Of a stretch of 64,000 nucleotides of DNA, positions 48,632-57,585 are shown one piece after another. A program made the position numbers and the translations under genes. The stretch comes from Roseomonas xinghualingensis (GTDB taxonomy: Bacteria; Pseudomonadota; Alphaproteobacteria; Acetobacterales; Acetobacteraceae). The DNA is taken from positions 62,001 to 126,000 of the forward strand of contig NZ_JAOXLP010000009.1 of assembly GCF_025791835.1 (NCBI RefSeq). The letters are read 5' to 3'. Under the pieces are notes generated by a model. That model did no database searches. It worked only from the letters and a program-made list of their open reading frames with translations, and had not been told where the DNA came from. Positions within the stretch are counted from its first letter, which is position 1. Every line of letters begins with the position of its first letter.

Positions 48632-50092
48632 ATGCCGAAGATCGCCGTGGCCCGCCTCTGGTTCGAAGGGAACTCCTTCACCCCAACCCCGACGGGGATG
48701 GATGCCTTCCTCTCCCGTGAATGGATCACGGGGAATGCCGTGCTGGAGCGTTACGCCGGGACGGCGATGGAAATGGGGGCCGTCGCGGCGTTCCTGGCGG
48801 CGCGGCCCGATTGGTCGGCCACGGTGCTGCGCTGCGCGAGCGCCCAGCCGGGCGGGGCCATGGCGAATGAGGTGATGGATGCCTGGATGGGGGAGGTGAT
48901 CCCAGCCCTGAGTGGCGGTGGCTTTGACGGGGTCTATCTCTCCCTGCATGGCGCCTGCGTGACGCAATCCGATCCGGAGGCGGACCTGACGATCCTGCGC
49001 GCCGTGCGTACGGCAGTGGGCCGGGATGTGCCGGTGACCGCCTCCTTCGACTTCCATGCGGATATGGCGGAGGAGGCGGCGGCCCTGCTGGATGGCGCCA
49101 GCGCCTATCGCACCTATCCGCATGTGGACATGGATGTGGCAGGCGCGCGGGCGCTGGCCATGCTGGAGCGCCGGATCCTGGGCGGACCCGCCATGCATGG
49201 GGCGGTGGTGAAGCGGCCCTTCGTCCTGCAATCGCTGAACATGCGCTCGGCCGAAGGGCCGATGGCCGAGGTCTGGGCGCTGGCGGCGGAGCTGGAAGAG
49301 GGCGCGGTCTGCGAGGCCTTTCCCTTCGGCGGCTTCGCCTGGGGGGACAGCCCGCATGCCGGGCCTTCCGGCATGGCATGGGCGTCCGACGCCGGAGCGG
49401 CGCGGGCGGCGGCTGAGCGAATCGCGGAAGCGATCGAGGCACGGCGGGCGCGGTTCACCGTATCCTCCCCGATGCCCGAGGAGGCTGTGGCGCGCGCCCT
49501 GGAGGGACCGCCTGGCCTGGTCGCTGTGCTGGATCCGGCCGATAATCCGTTTTCCGGCGGTATCGCCGATACGCCGGGGCTGCTGCGGGTGCTGGTGGAG
49601 AATCCGCCCCCCGTCCCGACGGTCTTCGCCTTCCTGAACGATCCGGCGGCGGTGCAGGCCGCCATCGCCGCGGGAGAGGGCGGACGCTTCGAGCGGGCGC
49701 TTGGTGGGCAGGTGACGGATGCCTTCGGGCCGCCCGTGCCTTTCTCGGGTGTGGTGGAGCGGCTGACGGATGGGCGCTTCGTGAATGAGGGGCCGATGGA
49801 GCGGGGATCGCCGGTCGATCTCGGGCCCACGGCGGTGCTGCGCGCGGGCGGGTTCCGGGTGATCCTGACGACGAAGAAGGAGGCTGCGGTGGACCCGGCC
49901 TTCTTCTCGCTTCATGGCATTGATCTGGGCGCGACCCGGCTGATGGCGAATAAGGGGAAGAACCATTTCCGCGCGGCTTTCGCCGAGCGCTGCTCCCTCA
50001 TCCTGGAATGTGATTGCCCGGGCCCGGCTTCGCTGGACCTGACCGCCTTGCCCTTCCGGCATGTGCCCGCTTCCTGGTTGATTTCCGCCTGA
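48632..50092 (+). CDS. M81-family metallopeptidase (MlrC-like)
   Basis: A 486-residue protein. 'IAVARLWFEGNSFTPTPTG' at the N-terminus and 'GVYLSLHGACVTQSDPEADL' are typical of the MlrC family, first known from microcystin breakdown. Metal-binding residues lie in 'TASFDFHADMAEEA' and 'AYRTYPHVDMD'. The C-terminal domain contains 'VAVLDPADNPFSGG'. Other family members probably hydrolyse small peptides or amides; the substrate here is unknown. Confidence 0.88.
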   Translation: MPKIAVARLWFEGNSFTPTPTGMDAFLSREWITGNAVLERYAGTAMEMGAVAAFLAARPDWSATVLRCASAQPGGAMANEVMDAWMGEVIPALSGGGFDGVYLSLHGACVTQSDPEADLTILRAVRTAVGRDVPVTASFDFHADMAEEAAALLDGASAYRTYPHVDMDVAGARALAMLERRILGGPAMHGAVVKRPFVLQSLNMRSAEGPMAEVWALAAELEEGAVCEAFPFGGFAWGDSPHAGPSGMAWASDAGAARAAAERIAEAIEARRARFTVSSPMPEEAVARALEGPPGLVAVLDPADNPFSGGIADTPGLLRVLVENPPPVPTVFAFLNDPAAVQAAIAAGEGGRFERALGGQVTDAFGPPVPFSGVVERLTDGRFVNEGPMERGSPVDLGPTAVLRAGGFRVILTTKKEAAVDPAFFSLHGIDLGATRLMANKGKNHFRAAFAERCSLILECDCPGPASLDLTALPFRHVPASWLISA

Positions 50093-50404
50093 CGGCAAGA
50101 AGAGGGCGGGTGCCGGAATGCAGGATTTGCTCAAATCGGCGCTTGTGGTGGCCTGCTGCAGAATAATTCGGTGTATGGAACGTGTGCCGGCGTGGATGCT
50201 TCAACCCTCCGGAGCTTTCCGAGAGTTGAACAACTGCCTTCGGTGTTTGGTGGCGTCATGCGTCGACGTGGCGAGGATGTACAATGTACTCTCTGCAGCA
50301 GCATCAACGCTGACGGGCATCGGCCGCATCATTCCTTGCCGGGCAAGGATCGCATCGCTGGACGCCCGGCTCATTATTTCAGGCTGAAGGAACGCGGCAG
50401 GCCG
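50093..50404. promoter_or_regulatory. 312-bp lower-GC intergenic region with three palindromes
   Basis: It is visibly less GC-rich than its surroundings. It holds agttg-aa-caact (50224-50235), gtaca-a-tgtac (50279-50289) and tccttgcc-g-ggcaagga (50333-50349), plus an AT-rich agaataattc at about 50160 that may be a -10 region. An open frame runs through part of it but lacks a ribosome-binding site and coding character. Confidence 0.45.
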
Positions 50405-50620
50405 ATGTCGGAAACCGGGAAAAGCGCCGTAACGCCCGAGGCTGTGGCCTTCAGGCTGATGGAAAAGATCATGACCGCGGAGCGGAGGAGCTTCCTTCCC
50501 AATCCGACCGAGCCTGGCACGACGACGATCACACGCGAGGAGGTGCTGGACCTCTATGCGCTCTGCATCGATGCGGTGAGCGGCAACCGGCAGGCGAGGC
50601 TGCACAACCGGGCCGCGTAG
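50405..50620 (+). CDS. small conserved protein A (paralog of next gene)
   Basis: A 71-residue hydrophilic protein. Its core 'VAFRLMEKIMTAERRS' and 'TREEVLDLYALCIDAVSGNR' closely matches the next gene. It looks like two amphipathic helices joined by a Pro/Thr loop. No known domain. The ribosome-binding site (aagga, about 14 bases away) is poorly placed. It lies 56 bp before its paralog. Confidence 0.65.
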   Translation: MSETGKSAVTPEAVAFRLMEKIMTAERRSFLPNPTEPGTTTITREEVLDLYALCIDAVSGNRQARLHNRAA

Positions 50621-50676
50621 CTTTCAGCCGGCCCTGCGACAGCGCCCGGCCTCATGATCCAGGAGCGGAGGAGAGC

Positions 50677-50874
50677 ATGTCAGGAACGGTCTGGTATCCC
50701 ATGACACGGGAGGAAGTTGCCCTGAAGCTCATGGAGAAGATCATGATGGCCGAGCGGAAGTCCCAGGTCTTCGTCATGGGCAAGAAGGTCAGTCGGCGCG
50801 AGCAGACGCTCGACCTTTACGCGCGCTGCATCGCCGCCGTGGATGGGCGGCACGGGCGCGAGCCGCGCGGCTGA
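50677..50874 (+). CDS. small conserved protein B (paralog of previous gene)
   Basis: A 65-residue basic protein with a good ribosome-binding site (gaggag before ATG 50677). 'VALKLMEKIMMAERKS' and 'SRREQTLDLYARCIAAVDGR' line up with protein A, with the loop between the helices differing. This is a tandem duplication that has diverged. Function unknown. It converges on the PHA depolymerase gene 49 bp away. Confidence 0.7.
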   Translation: MSGTVWYPMTREEVALKLMEKIMMAERKSQVFVMGKKVSRREQTLDLYARCIAAVDGRHGREPRG

Positions 50875-50923
50875 AACGGCCGCGCCAGCCGCAGGGCGGG
50901 TTAAGGCCCTGCGGCAACCTGGT

Positions 50924-52153
50924 TCAGCTGTTCGCCTCGATCATGGCGCGTACCTTGGGATAGACCTCATTGGCCCAGCGGCGCCCGCTGAAGACGCCGT
51001 AATGGCCAGCGCCGGTCTGCAGGTGGTGATGCCGGTTGGCCAGCGGAATGTTCGGGCAGAGATCGAGGGCGGCCATGGTCTGGCCGATGGCGCAGATATC
51101 GTCGCGCTCGCCCTCCACCGTCATGAGCGCGGTCCGGCGGATGGCTTCGGGCCGCACGAGGCGGCCACGGTGCATCAGCCGGCCGAGCGGCAGGTCGTGG
51201 TCCTGGAAGATCCGCTGCACCGTTTCGAGATAGAAGGTCGCGGGCAGGTCCATCACCGCGAAATACTCGTCGTAGAAGCGCCGATGCGCCTCGGCGGCCT
51301 CGAGGTCGCCAGTGACGATGTTCTCGTAATGCGTATGGTGCGCCTTCATGTGCCGGCCGAGATTCATCGACATGAAGGCCTGCAGCTGGATGGCGCCGGG
51401 ATAGACGCGGCGGCCGGCACCGGCATAGCGGGCAGGCACGGTGCCGATGAGGTTGCGCGCGAACCATTCGATCGGCTTCGACTGCGCCAGCTCGTTTACC
51501 GTGGTCGGGCTGATCCGCGTGTCGATCGGGCCGGCCATGAGGGTCATGCTGGCCGGGGTGGCGCGGTTGCCGTCCTCGGCCATCAGCGCCACGGCCGCGA
51601 GGGTGGCGGGAGCGGGCTGGCAGACGGCGAGCACATGGCTGCCCTGGCCCATCACCTCCAGGAATCGGATGATGTGGTCTGTGAAGTCATCGAAGCTGAA
51701 GTCGCCGGCGGATAGCGGGACGTCGCGGGCATTCACCCAATCGGTGATGTAAACGTCGTGGTCCGGCAGCAGCACCTCCACCGTGCCACGCAGCAGGGTG
51801 GAGAAATGGCCCGACATGGGGGCGACCACCAGGACGCGGGGCTGCTGGACCGAGGTGTCCTTGGCGAAGCGCAGAAGGGTCCCGAAGGGGGTTTCATGCA
51901 CCACCTCCTCGGTCACCTCCACATCGCGGTTGCCGACGCGTGCGGTGGTGAAGCCGTAATCCGGGCGGCTATGGGTGGTGCGGGTATTGGCGATCAGTTC
52001 GAAGGCCGCGCCGGCCCGGCGGATGAAGGGGGCAGCCAGCGGCATGGCCGCGGTCACGGGTTCCCATTGGCGCAGAAGGCGCCCTGCGCTTTCCGCAAAG
52101 GCCCGCATGGGGAAATGAAAGTCCTGCTGTGCCTGCCAAAGACTGTAGATCAT
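50924..52153 (-). CDS. phaZ: intracellular polyhydroxyalkanoate depolymerase
   Basis: A 409-residue alpha/beta hydrolase. The N-terminus 'MIYSLWQAQQDFHFPMR' and the nucleophile Cys178 in 'HVLAVCQPAPATL' mark the PhaZa1 group of nPHB depolymerases, which use Cys instead of Ser. 'VLVVAPMSGHFSTLLRGTV' and 'VYITDWVNARDVP' precede it, and 'GAGHYGVFSGRRW' holds the catalytic His. It mobilises stored PHB. The frame stays open for 128 codons upstream to an ATG at 52537 with a strong ribosome-binding site, so a longer form is possible. Confidence 0.88.
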   Translation of the reverse strand: MIYSLWQAQQDFHFPMRAFAESAGRLLRQWEPVTAAMPLAAPFIRRAGAAFELIANTRTTHSRPDYGFTTARVGNRDVEVTEEVVHETPFGTLLRFAKDTSVQQPRVLVVAPMSGHFSTLLRGTVEVLLPDHDVYITDWVNARDVPLSAGDFSFDDFTDHIIRFLEVMGQGSHVLAVCQPAPATLAAVALMAEDGNRATPASMTLMAGPIDTRISPTTVNELAQSKPIEWFARNLIGTVPARYAGAGRRVYPGAIQLQAFMSMNLGRHMKAHHTHYENIVTGDLEAAEAHRRFYDEYFAVMDLPATFYLETVQRIFQDHDLPLGRLMHRGRLVRPEAIRRTALMTVEGERDDICAIGQTMAALDLCPNIPLANRHHHLQTGAGHYGVFSGRRWANEVYPKVRAMIEANS

Positions 52154-52772
52154 GTGGATTGGAGCAGTCGGGGCAGGCGCATACGGATGGAACGGCTCAG
52201 GCGAGCCCTGGTTTTGATCACGTCTCGCATGGTGAGTAATCGGGCCTTCCCGGTCAACGGCTGACGGCGGGGAGGCAGCCATGCCGGAAAGCCTGCCATC
52301 CGGCATGCCCGGTGTTCCTGGCTGGCTGAAGGCGGAGCCGTGCTCCGTGCGGTCACAGGGCAGGCTGCCCAGACAGCCTTGCCCGGGTGGCCTGGGGGAC
52401 AGCATTTCGGGTCGGGAGAAAGCAGGAGGCGCAGGGAGCCGCCCTTTTGGTACCCTGGGATCACCATCCACATCGACACCCGGCCTGTCCGCGCCGCTCA
52501 GCGTTTCGCCCGAACTGGTCCCGATACTGGTGGCCATGGTTCCTCCCTGCTGGCCATTGGGCAAGCCAGCTGTCCTTCGACCGTCAGGGACGGAAGCTGC
52601 CCAGGAGGAGGGGTTCAACGGGAAGTCAGTCCGATCCGGTATGTGCTCCGGTGCGAGCGGGGCCTGCAAGCTTAATCGAAGGCGGCTTTCATCCTCTTTG
52701 CAGCACCTCTGCCCAGGCTGTTACAATGCCGTGATGCCGCAGGCTCGCGGCGCTCCAGGGGGATGGCAGACG
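52154..52772. other. 619-bp region between phaZ and GST genes
   Basis: On the minus strand an ATG at 52537 with agggagg upstream opens a frame that runs into phaZ without a stop. Its product is Pro/Gly/Ser-rich and low in recognisable structure. An 8-bp inverted repeat atgccgga (52281-52288) / tccggcat (52299-52306) lies inside. The plus strand carries the GST promoter near its right end. Nothing else recognised. Confidence 0.4.
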
Positions 52773-53438
52773 ATGGCTCAGGCCCGGCTCATCATCAGCA
52801 GCCGAAACTATTCGTCCTGGTCCCTGCGGGGTTTTCTCCTGACGCGGCTGTCAGGGCTGGACGCTGCCGTGGAGCCGGTGGACCTGCAGGATGATACCGC
52901 GCGGGCTGAGCTTCTGCTCCAGGCTTCCTCGATCCGTATTCCCTGCCTGCTGCATGATGGGCTGCGCATCTGGGACACCATGGCCATCGCGGAATATCTG
53001 GCCGAGATCCGGCCTGATGCGGGGATCCACCCCAGAGACCGTGCGGCGCGGGCCCGCTGCCGCTCGATTTCGGGCGAGATGCATGCCGGGTTCTATGCGC
53101 TGCGATCCTCGCTGCCGATGAACCTGCGAGCCCATCGGCCGGGCTTCCGCATCTGGACCGGGCCGCAGGCGGATATCCGGCGGGTGCTGCAGATATGGCA
53201 GGGCTGTCTGGAGGAATGGGGCGGCCCCTGGCTTTTCGGGGAGAAGCCCTGCATGGCCGATGCCATGTATGCGCCGGTGGTGACGCGCTTCCTGACCTAT
53301 GACGTGAAGCTGGAGGGTGCCTGCGCGGCCTTCGCGCGGCAGGTGATGGAATGGGCGCCCATGGCCGAATGGGTGGCGGCGGCCCAGGACGAGCCTGAGC
53401 CGCCGATCCATGAACTGGAGGTTGAGGCGGAGTTCTAG
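52773..53438 (+). CDS. glutathione S-transferase family protein (YfcF-like)
   Basis: A 221-residue protein. 'LIISSRNYSSWSLRGFLL' is the N-terminal GSH-site motif of this class. 'SIRIPCLLHDGLRIWDTMAIAEYLAE' (in part) carries the cis-Pro and the GSH-binding Asp/Thr. The C-terminal domain contains 'WLFGEKPCMADAMYAPVVTRFLTY'-like sequence with the conserved Asp. ATG 52773 has agggggat about 10 bases upstream. An earlier ATG at 52734 is in frame. Confidence 0.83.
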   Translation: MAQARLIISSRNYSSWSLRGFLLTRLSGLDAAVEPVDLQDDTARAELLLQASSIRIPCLLHDGLRIWDTMAIAEYLAEIRPDAGIHPRDRAARARCRSISGEMHAGFYALRSSLPMNLRAHRPGFRIWTGPQADIRRVLQIWQGCLEEWGGPWLFGEKPCMADAMYAPVVTRFLTYDVKLEGACAAFARQVMEWAPMAEWVAAAQDEPEPPIHELEVEAEF

Positions 53439-53474
53439 AAGGCTTTCAGCCCGTCCTGCCCCGCCTGCCGGCCA

Positions 53475-54458
53475 TCAGTCCAGCCTGGCGCCGGAGGCCT
53501 TCACCACCTCGCGCCACTTGGCGTTCTCGGCGGCGATGTAGCGATCCAGCTCGGCCGGAGCGAGGACCTTCGGGTCGCTGCCGATCTCGCGGAGCTTCGT
53601 GACGGTGGCGGGCTCGGCCACGATCTTCGCCACCGTCTCGGCCAGCTTGTCGATGATGGGGCGCGGCACGCGGGCGGGGGCCTGGAAGCCGAACCAGGCG
53701 ACGGCCTCGAAGTCCGGCACGCCGGCTTCCTTCACCGTCGGCACGTCGGGCAGGGAGAACCAGCGGTTGGCGGAGGTGACGGCGAGGCAGCGCATCCGGC
53801 CGGCCTGCAGATGGGGCAGGTAGCCGGGCAGATTGTCGATCGCGACCTCGACGCGGCCGCCCAGCACGTCCGGGATCACCTGCGAGGTGCCGCGATAAGG
53901 CACATGGGTGAGGTTCACCCCGGTCTTGGTCTTCAGGTATTCGCCGCAGAGATGGCCGGAGGTGCCGTTGCCCGGGGTGCCGAAGTTCAGCTCGCCCGGC
54001 TTGGCCTTCGCCGCGGCCAGCAGGTCCTGCAGCGTCTTGAAGGGAGAGTCGGCACTCACGCAGATCCCGTTCGCCACCTCGTTGATCAGGGCGACGCTGG
54101 CCAGGTCCTTTGCCGGGTCATAGGGCAGGCGGGTGTAGAGGAACTGGTTGATGCTGGCCGTGCCGATGGTGAAGGTCAGCAGCGTGTAGCCATCCGGCTC
54201 GGCCTTGGCGACCATGTCCGAGCCGAGATTGCCGCCGGCGCCGGGGCGGTTGTCGATCACCACCGGCTGGCCGAGCAGGGCACCCATCCGCTCCGCGACG
54301 ACCCGCGCCGTCAGATCCGTCGCGCCGCCCGCCGGGAAGGGGACGACCATGCGGATCGGGCGGTTCGGATAGGCCGGCTGCGCCCGCAATACCGCCGGGG
54401 CGGCAAGGGCGGGCAGGGCCAGCAGTGTGCTGCGGCGCGTGATGGGGCCGAATGTCAT
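53475..54458 (-). CDS. tripartite tricarboxylate transporter substrate-binding protein (TctC/Bug) 1
   Basis: A 327-residue periplasmic binding protein with a Tat-like signal (ITRRSTLLALPALAAPAVLRAQ). Bug motifs are 'PIRMVVPFPAGGATDLTAR', 'VVIDNRPGAGGNLGSDMVAKA', 'FGTPGNGTSGHL' and 'HVPYRGTSQVIPDVLGGRVE'. The start is 4 bases after the stop of the upstream paralog, so the pair is co-translated. TctA/TctB membrane genes are absent here. Confidence 0.88.
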   Translation of the reverse strand: MTFGPITRRSTLLALPALAAPAVLRAQPAYPNRPIRMVVPFPAGGATDLTARVVAERMGALLGQPVVIDNRPGAGGNLGSDMVAKAEPDGYTLLTFTIGTASINQFLYTRLPYDPAKDLASVALINEVANGICVSADSPFKTLQDLLAAAKAKPGELNFGTPGNGTSGHLCGEYLKTKTGVNLTHVPYRGTSQVIPDVLGGRVEVAIDNLPGYLPHLQAGRMRCLAVTSANRWFSLPDVPTVKEAGVPDFEAVAWFGFQAPARVPRPIIDKLAETVAKIVAEPATVTKLREIGSDPKVLAPAELDRYIAAENAKWREVVKASGARLD

Positions 54459-54462
54459 GGAT

Positions 54463-55455
54463 CTACTCCACAGTTGCGCCGGACTTCCTGACGACCTCGC
54501 CCCATTTCCGGGTCTCGGCCCGGACGAAGGCGGTGAAGGCGGCGGGACTTGTGCCGCCATCGGGGGTCAGTTCCGGCTTCATGCCACCGAGGTCCGCGAG
54601 GCGGGCCCAGGTGGCGGGTTCCTTGACGACCGCATCGATCTCCGCGCCGAGGCGCTCGATGATGGGCCGGGGGGTACGGGCGGGGGCCTGGACGCCGAAC
54701 CAGGCGGTGGCCTCCACGCCGGGGAAGCCCGCCTCTGCCGTGGTCGGGCAATCCGGCAGGGCGGGGGTACGGATCTTGGTGGTGACGGCGAGGGCGCGGA
54801 AGCGGCCGTCCCTGAGGTGGCCGATGGCGGAGGGGAGGTTGTCCACCGCCACTTCGATGCGGCCGGCCATCACCTCGGCCATCATCGGGCCGGCGCCGCG
54901 GAAGGGCACATGCGCCATGTTGATACCGGCCTCCATCTTCAGCAATTCACCCGTCATGTGCAGGGAGGTTCCGGCGCCCGATGAGCCGATATTGAGCTTG
55001 TTGGGGTTGGCCTTCGCATAGGCCACCAGCTCCTGCAAGCTGCGCACGGGTAGGGAATTGGTCACGAAGATGACGTTGGGGACCCGGATCAGAAGCCCGA
55101 CCTCGGCAAGGTCCTCGGGCTTGTAGGGTATGCGCTCGCCATAGAGGGAATAGTTGATGGCGCCGCTGGAGATGGTCTGCATCAGCAGCGTGTAACCATC
55201 CGGTTCCGCCTTCGCGACAAGATCGGAACCGACATTGCCGCCGGCGCCGGCACGGTTCTCCACCGTGAAAGGCTGGCCGAGCCGGGCCTGCAGCCGCTCG
55301 CACAGGATGCGCGCGGCAACATCCGTGGTGCCGGCGGGGGTGAAGGGAACGACCATGCGTACCGGCCGGGCGGGCCATGCCGCTTGCGCGCGGGCAAGGC
55401 CGGGAAGGGAAGCGAGAAGGGGCGCGGAAAGGGCAGCGCGACGAGACAGGTTCAT
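54463..55455 (-). CDS. tripartite tricarboxylate transporter substrate-binding protein (TctC/Bug) 2
   Basis: A 330-residue paralog of the next gene. The signal 'LSRRAALSAPLLASLPGLARAQ' is again Tat-like. 'PVRMVVPFTPAGTTDVAAR', 'FTVENRAGAGGNVGSDLVAKA', 'IGSSGAGTSLHMTGELL' and 'HVPFRGAGPMMAEVMAGRIE' are the family motifs. ggagga lies 6 bases before ATG 55455. First gene of the pair. A 238-bp gap separates it from the divergent ABC exporter. Confidence 0.88.
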   Translation of the reverse strand: MNLSRRAALSAPLLASLPGLARAQAAWPARPVRMVVPFTPAGTTDVAARILCERLQARLGQPFTVENRAGAGGNVGSDLVAKAEPDGYTLLMQTISSGAINYSLYGERIPYKPEDLAEVGLLIRVPNVIFVTNSLPVRSLQELVAYAKANPNKLNIGSSGAGTSLHMTGELLKMEAGINMAHVPFRGAGPMMAEVMAGRIEVAVDNLPSAIGHLRDGRFRALAVTTKIRTPALPDCPTTAEAGFPGVEATAWFGVQAPARTPRPIIERLGAEIDAVVKEPATWARLADLGGMKPELTPDGGTSPAAFTAFVRAETRKWGEVVRKSGATVE

Positions 55456-55693
55456 GGACGTCCTCCGTTGGCTCCGCGCACCAGGATCTGTGTCCCTGTT
55501 TCGGAGTCGCGGAGTGCACGAAAGTCGTGCCGCAGGCGGGACGATCTTGCAAGGGGCGCGCATCCGCTGCCCGATCGCGCATCATGCGCCTGCATCCGAG
55601 TCCCGGCTGGGGCGTTGCGGGTGAAAGCCGGGCCATTGCGGGCACGGCCGGCCAGTTGGTCCGGCTCCGGCGGCTGAGGGGAACAGGATCAGC

Positions 55694-57478
55694 ATGGGCT
55701 TCTTCCAGACCTATGCCCGCGTGCTGGGGCTGCTCGCTCCGGACAAGTGGGTTGCGATTGGATTGGCCCTGGCTTCTCTGGCAGTGGCAGGGCTGCAATT
55801 CCTGGAGCCGGTGCTGTTCGGGCGGGTTGTGGACGTCCTCACGGGCGCGGACCGCCTGCCGGAGGAGGAGGTGTGGCGGCAGGCGGTGTCGCTGCTGGTG
55901 GTGTGGTCGGCGGTGGGCCTGACCGGGATCGCGGCGAATGTGGCGGTGAGCCTGCTTGCGGACCGGATGGCGCATCGCAACAGGCTGGCGGTGATGCACC
56001 GCTATTTCCAGCATGTGCTCGCGATGCCGCTCTCCTTCCACGGCGACACACAGTCCGGCCGGCTGATGAAGATCATGCTGGTGGGCACGGACCACTTGTT
56101 CGGGATCTGGCTCTCCTTCTTCCGTGACCATCTGGTCACCTTCATCAGCGTGGTGGTGCTGCTGCCGCTGACCTTCATCATGAACTGGCGGCTGGCGCTC
56201 GTTCTGCTTGTGCTGGTGGTTGTGTTCTGCGTCGTGGCGGCCTTCGTGGTCAGCCGCACTCAGGAGGCCCAGGAGAAGGTGGAGGGGCTGCAGACCCAGC
56301 TGGCGGGGAATGCGCAGGACGCACTCTCCAACGTGGTGGTGGTGCAGTCCTTCACGCGCATGGCGGCCGAGGCGAAGCTGTTCGGCGACATCATGCGGCA
56401 GGTGCTGGACCATCAGTTCCCGGTGCTGAACTGGTGGGCGGTGGTCTCCGTCCTCACCCGCTCGGCCAGCACGGTCAGCGTGATCACCATCTTCATCCTG
56501 GGCACCTGGCTGCACATGAACGGCCAGGCGACGGTGGGCGAGATCGTCTCCTTCATGGGCTTCGCAACCATGCTGATCGGGCGGCTGGAGGGGGCGGTGG
56601 GCTTCGTCTCGCGGCTGGTGATGCAGGTGCCGGGGCTGCGGGAGGTGTTCTCGGTGCTCGATGCGCGGAGCTCGGTTCCGGAGCGGCCCGGCGCGATTGA
56701 CCTGCCGCGGGTGCGGGGGGCGGTCAACTTCGAGAATGTGGCCTTCGGCTACCCCGGTGGCGGGATGATCCTAAACGATGTGAGCTTCGCGGCGGAGCCG
56801 GGCAAGACGGTGGCGCTGGTGGGCCAGACCGGGGCGGGCAAGTCCACCGCCATGTCCCTGTTGCAGCGGCTGTGGGATCCGGTGAGCGGGCGCATCACCA
56901 TCGACGGGCACGACCTGCGCGATATCAGCCTGGAGAGTCTGCGGCGGAATGTCGGCGTGGTGTTCCAGGATGCGATGCTGTTCAACCGTACCATCCGCGA
57001 GAACCTGCTGATCGGCCGGCCGGATGCGACCCAGGAGCAGATCGAGCAGGCCTGCCGCATGGCCGAGGCGCATGACTTCATCATCCGCCAGCCCCTGGGC
57101 TACAACACACTGGTGGGGGAGCGGGGCGCGACGCTCTCGGGTGGGCAGAAGCAGAGGCTTTCCATCGCCCGCGCCCTGCTGAAGGACCCGCCGATCCTGA
57201 TTCTGGACGAGGCGACGAGCGCGCTGGACGCGGCGACCGAGGCGCGGGTGCAGAAGGCGCTGAAGGCGCTGATGGCCGGGCGTACCACCTTCATCATTGC
57301 GCACCGTCTCTCCACCATCCGGGATGCGGACGAGATCCTTGTCTTCGAGCATGGGCAAATCATGGAGCGCGGCAGCTTCGACGAGCTGGTGAAGCTGGGT
57401 GGGCGCTTCGCGGAGCTGGTGCGGACGCAGCTTTCGGGTGCGGAGGCAAAGCAGGCCGAGGCAGCCGTGGCGGCCTGA
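55694..57478 (+). CDS. ndvA: ABC exporter, NdvA/ChvA-like (cyclic beta-glucan type)
   Basis: A 594-residue half-transporter with six membrane helices followed by an ATPase. Walker A is GQTGAGKST (377-385), the signature is LSGGQKQRLSIARAL, Walker B is ILILDEATSALD, and the H-loop is IIAHRLSTI. 'MPLSFHGDTQSGRLMKIMLVGTDHLFGIWL' (in part) and overall similarity fit the NdvA/ChvA group that exports cyclic beta-1,2-glucan. The synthase gene (ndvB) is not in the window, so the substrate remains an inference. Confidence 0.82.
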   Translation: MGFFQTYARVLGLLAPDKWVAIGLALASLAVAGLQFLEPVLFGRVVDVLTGADRLPEEEVWRQAVSLLVVWSAVGLTGIAANVAVSLLADRMAHRNRLAVMHRYFQHVLAMPLSFHGDTQSGRLMKIMLVGTDHLFGIWLSFFRDHLVTFISVVVLLPLTFIMNWRLALVLLVLVVVFCVVAAFVVSRTQEAQEKVEGLQTQLAGNAQDALSNVVVVQSFTRMAAEAKLFGDIMRQVLDHQFPVLNWWAVVSVLTRSASTVSVITIFILGTWLHMNGQATVGEIVSFMGFATMLIGRLEGAVGFVSRLVMQVPGLREVFSVLDARSSVPERPGAIDLPRVRGAVNFENVAFGYPGGGMILNDVSFAAEPGKTVALVGQTGAGKSTAMSLLQRLWDPVSGRITIDGHDLRDISLESLRRNVGVVFQDAMLFNRTIRENLLIGRPDATQEQIEQACRMAEAHDFIIRQPLGYNTLVGERGATLSGGQKQRLSIARALLKDPPILILDEATSALDAATEARVQKALKALMAGRTTFIIAHRLSTIRDADEILVFEHGQIMERGSFDELVKLGGRFAELVRTQLSGAEAKQAEAAVAA

Positions 57479-57585
57479 GGCGCCTTCATGCGTGTTCAAG
57501 CAGCCGTGAGCGGTGGCGTTTCCGCTTGTAAGCACATTGGGAACAGCAGCCACCATAGGTTGATGAGCGGCCGTTGGAGAGTGCC

